This document shows, piece by piece, positions 4,758 to 6,993 of a stretch of 6,993 nucleotides of DNA. Numbering within the stretch: the stretch's first letter is position 1; each line of letters begins with the position of its first letter. Origin of the DNA: Chloroflexota bacterium (GTDB taxonomy: Bacteria; Chloroflexota; Anaerolineae; Anaerolineales; Villigracilaceae); assembly GCA_021823555.1 (NCBI GenBank), contig JAKANW010000067.1, forward strand, positions 1 to 6,993, written 5' to 3'. Made by a program: the position numbers and the translations under genes. The notes below the pieces were generated by a model that was not told where the DNA came from, did no database searches, and saw only the letters and a list, made by a program, of their open reading frames with translations.

Positions 4758-5180
4758 ATGACCGACCCAACCCCTCAACCTTCCCTCTTTGAACGGATCC
4801 GCTCCCGCCTTGCGCCGAATGAGTTGCCCAGCGATGACCGCGGCCGTATGCGCATGGTGGTCGATAGTCTGATCCTGCACCTGCATCCCACCAAGGTGGC
4901 CGTGCCCACCATGAACTGGACCTACAGTTGGGGTCTGGGCGGACTTTCGGCTTTGCTGATGGTTCGCACACCTTCGATGTCTACGCCACTGACATGCTTG
5001 GAAATGCTGATGCTTTGCCCGCTTCCTATACTTGGACAGTGGACGGTCAACACCGGCTCGAGTAACGGCACCCTCCGTCTGGATGTGGGAACCGGGGGCA
5101 GTATTGTGGATGCGGCTCTCAATCCGCTGGCGGGTGGCATCACCGTGGGTGCGCCTACAATCCTTTGCGCTACTGCCTAG
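4758..5180 (+). CDS. Chimeric ORF: cytochrome b N-terminus joined to Ig-like repeat pieces, probable pseudogene
   Basis: GGAG (4749-4752) lies 5 bases before the ATG, so expression looks possible; a TTG at 4743 is less likely. Of 140 residues, 1-66 resemble the start of a Chloroflexi-type cytochrome b of a bc or alternative complex: a charged N-terminus, then SLILHLHPTKV (37-47) and NWTYSWGLGGLSALL (53-67), just where the first membrane helix begins. No haem-ligand helix follows. After about position 4952 the same frame reads nonsense (RTPSMSTPLTCLEML), while the neighbouring frame reads a surface-protein Ig-like repeat. From about 5043 this frame again makes sense as another such repeat: TVNTGSSNGTLRLDV, SIVDAALNPLAGG. 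The ORF ends at TAG 5178-5180. It looks like a rearrangement or deletion scar. A misassembly is the main alternative. A functional cytochrome b is excluded. Confidence 0.65.
   Translation: MTDPTPQPSLFERIRSRLAPNELPSDDRGRMRMVVDSLILHLHPTKVAVPTMNWTYSWGLGGLSALLMVRTPSMSTPLTCLEMLMLCPLPILGQWTVNTGSSNGTLRLDVGTGGSIVDAALNPLAGGITVGAPTILCATA
4952..5047 (+). pseudogene. Ig-like repeat fragment in a shifted frame
   Basis: Read from 4952, the DNA gives FADGSHTFDVYATDMLGNAD followed by ALPASYTWTVDG. This is the recurrent 'DGSHTF.V.ATD..GN.D..PASYTWTVD' unit of large bacterial surface proteins. It has no start codon of its own and reaches a stop at 5063-5065. It is +2 relative to the cytochrome b part, while the following repeat piece (from 5043) returns to the cytochrome b frame. 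The junctions sit in short similar stretches: TTTGCTGATGGT, and TATACTTGGACAGTG, where both repeat types encode Y-T-x-T-V. Loss of DNA between short homologies could explain both. Confidence 0.7.
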
Positions 5181-5252
5181 ATAACAAATCAGACGCTACC
5201 ATCTTGCGTCGCGCTAATAGTGAATTGTAAGGTGCATTATCCGAGCGCGAAG

Positions 5253-5258
5253 TATAAT
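5253..5258 (+). promoter_or_regulatory. -10 promoter box before the sensor gene
   Basis: A perfect TATAAT ends 10 bases before the ATG at 5269. Normal spacing puts the transcript start at about 5265-5269, so the message would be leaderless or have only a few leader bases. No Shine-Dalgarno is present in the intervening bases. No good -35 is seen; TTGTAA at 5225-5230 is 22 bp away, too far. Confidence 0.55.
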
Positions 5259-5268
5259 ATTGCTCTTC

Positions 5269-6993
5269 ATGGATTCGCTGTCACTTCAGTTTGGACCATA
5301 TCCCTTTCTCGGTGTGCTGCTGTCTATTCTGGGGCTGGTCAGCACTATTTTTCTAGCGCGATTCGAATACAAGACCACTGCCATGCGGTTTGCAACGCTG
5401 GCCCTGGCAGGCTTCACTGCCAGCATGGTTACCATATTCCTGGTAAGCGCCCTGGTTCTGTGGGGAAGCGCTTTCTGGCCGTTGCAAGATGCGTGGGCGG
5501 TCTTCAGTATGGCGGCAGTCACCGGCTTGATTTACCACTACCCCGCGAAAGACTCCTCAATGGAAGCGCGGCTGGCCCAGTGGCTCGGAGTCGGCACGGT
5601 CGTTCTTGCTTTCGGTTACAGTTTTTATTTTGCCTGGGGGATTCTGTTCAACCATAAATTCGACCAGGTTCTAAACCCGTTTTATCTCTATCTCATGCCA
5701 ATCGCGGTGGTGGCAACGCTGGGATTGGCCGTGCGTCGCACCGTCATCGTTCATCGCACCGCAATGGACAGCCACTCGTCTCGACGAAGCATTCTGTCGG
5801 CTTTCGTTTCTCCCCACGCGCGCGCCCGTCCTCTGCGTAACCTTTGCGTGGCGCTAATGTTGGGGACGTTGCAAGGGCTGGCCTCGGGGCTGGGAGTTTT
5901 TGGATTGTTGCCCATGCCATTGGATATGTATGCCACCGGCTTATCTTTGATGGCGATGATTATCGTGCTGGTTTATTCCACCTGGGGATACGCAACACGC
6001 CAGCCGAGCTTGATCGTCAAATTGATCGGTCTGGCTTTGGTTACGCTGTTGGCGGCTTTGGGGACGGTGGGAATGTTCGATATCCACAATGTTGTTTTAC
6101 AAAGCGAGGCGGCGCGACTGATGGAGCTTGAGATCGCACGCCAATCTGTGCAGGCTGGCGACTTGAGCGCCTTGCCTCCCACCATTGAATATATCGTTGC
6201 CCGTCCCGACCCTGGGACCGCGCAGGGATCTGTGCGGCTGATCTATGCGCGCGATGCTGACGACAAGGCAGGAGCGCCGCTATCCGAAATCCAGGCGTTG
6301 ACAGAGAGGGTTGCCCAACCGCCCGCCGCCTGGGGTTATTATTATGATTACTACCTGACTGTTGGTCAGCCGCGTGTGCGCGCCAATCTGTATTTTGGCA
6401 GCCATCCTATAGGCAGTTACCATCAATATGTGGGATACACCTTCCGCAGCGGGCCTTCCAATGGCAACGCTCCATCTCGGACCTACGAGGCGCTCTTCGA
6501 TCTGGCGGCTGCCAATGCTCCCGTGCATCACGCCGGGCTGACCATGACAGTCGTGATCCTGGTCAGCAGTCTATTCATCCTGGTTGTCTTCCCGCTGTTC
6601 TTTCGCGCCAGTATCACGAATCCTCTTGACCGTTTGCTGCGCGGCGTCACCCAGGCTAATGCCGGCGATCTGAGCGTGTCGGTCCCCATTTCGCAGGATG
6701 ATGAAATCGGCTTTTTGACCCAATCGTTCAACGCAATGATTGCTTCGATCCAGACTCAGATTGAGGCGCGCCAACAAAAGGAGGCAGCGCTGCAAGAACT
6801 GACTACCTCCCTGGAACAGCGCATCACCAATCGGACGCGTGAGCTGTCCGTTCTCTACGATATTTCTGCCGCCGCCAGCCAGGCGCAAACCATCGAGACA
6901 TTACTCACCCGTTCGTTAGCGCAAGCCATGACCGCCCTTGGTTCCGATCTGGGCGCGGCCTTCCTGCTCGAACCGTCAGACAACCTGAACAAC
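5269..6993 (+). CDS. Multi-pass membrane sensor with HAMP and GAF domains (3' partial)
   Basis: The frame is open from ATG 5269 to the window edge: 575 residues, with the C-terminus missing. Hydrophobic segments lie near 10-30, 42-66, 75-90, 105-127, 137-155, 191-213, 222-240 and 250-270. The basic loop 156-190 is placed inside, giving an N-out eight-helix sensor. Residues 275-421 form an extracytoplasmic domain with a Tyr-rich part (WGYYYDYYLTVG, 355-366). TM9 is at 424-445. A HAMP domain follows at about 446-498 (NPLDRLLRGV, DEIGFLTQSFNAM), then a coiled coil (500-528) and the start of a GAF domain (LSVLYDISAAASQAQTIETLL onward). Such proteins usually end in a histidine kinase, cyclase or similar output, which is beyond the edge. 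The start follows a TATAAT with no RBS. The closest upstream in-frame stop is at 5221-5223, and no better start lies between. Confidence 0.85.
   Translation, partial: MDSLSLQFGPYPFLGVLLSILGLVSTIFLARFEYKTTAMRFATLALAGFTASMVTIFLVSALVLWGSAFWPLQDAWAVFSMAAVTGLIYHYPAKDSSMEARLAQWLGVGTVVLAFGYSFYFAWGILFNHKFDQVLNPFYLYLMPIAVVATLGLAVRRTVIVHRTAMDSHSSRRSILSAFVSPHARARPLRNLCVALMLGTLQGLASGLGVFGLLPMPLDMYATGLSLMAMIIVLVYSTWGYATRQPSLIVKLIGLALVTLLAALGTVGMFDIHNVVLQSEAARLMELEIARQSVQAGDLSALPPTIEYIVARPDPGTAQGSVRLIYARDADDKAGAPLSEIQALTERVAQPPAAWGYYYDYYLTVGQPRVRANLYFGSHPIGSYHQYVGYTFRSGPSNGNAPSRTYEALFDLAAANAPVHHAGLTMTVVILVSSLFILVVFPLFFRASITNPLDRLLRGVTQANAGDLSVSVPISQDDEIGFLTQSFNAMIASIQTQIEARQQKEAALQELTTSLEQRITNRTRELSVLYDISAAASQAQTIETLLTRSLAQAMTALGSDLGAAFLLEPSDNLNN

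Overview
The window looks like a piece of a Chloroflexota genome, probably Anaerolineae or a relative. This is inferred from gene style: a multi-TM/HAMP/GAF sensor, a cytochrome b start of the Chloroflexi type, a secreted OB-like protein with a 'PLWAGGG' tail, and dispersed hairpin repeats. No rRNA, tRNA, CRISPR array or transposase was seen. Base composition is moderate and codon use is broadly even.

Left block (1-1442, + strand): the C-terminal end of a GcvH-like lipoyl carrier protein is followed by a four-way-junction repeat (226-303), a palindrome (303-332) and a complete lipoate-protein ligase (357-1442). The two genes form a plausible carrier/ligase pair. Between lplA and the convergent purine operon (1443-1710) there is no confident gene, only a weak stem-loop and a short coding-like stretch.

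Middle block (1711-3640, - strand): a two-gene purine operon. The first gene is a stand-alone IMP cyclohydrolase, the N-terminal half of PurH without the AICAR transformylase half. Its last codons overlap the start of purB (adenylosuccinate lyase). IMP cyclohydrolase closes the ring to IMP. PurB acts before that step and again between IMP and AMP. purB has an in-frame TAG after residue 401, and the missing 51 C-terminal residues continue in the same frame to a second TAG. One Leu-to-amber change would therefore explain the truncation. Upstream of the operon (3641-3967) lie octamer repeats, a 9-bp-periodic hairpin repeat with near-direct flanking repeats, and a strong terminator belonging to the next gene.

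Right block: a secreted Gly/Asn-rich OB-like protein (3968-4537, - strand) lies divergent from a short ORF (4758-5180, + strand). That ORF starts as a cytochrome b N-terminus, then breaks off into two pieces of Ig-like surface-protein repeats, one of them out of frame. It is most likely a rearrangement scar or pseudogene. The window ends inside a large multi-pass membrane sensor (5269 to the edge): eight N-terminal TM segments, an extracytoplasmic domain, a ninth TM, HAMP, a coiled coil and the start of a GAF domain. A TATAAT lies immediately before its ATG, suggesting a leaderless message.

The strongest points for a second look are the amber-interrupted purB, the cytochrome b/Ig-repeat chimera, the stand-alone IMP cyclohydrolase, and the perfect cloverleaf repeat. 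No clear new defence or mobile system was found.
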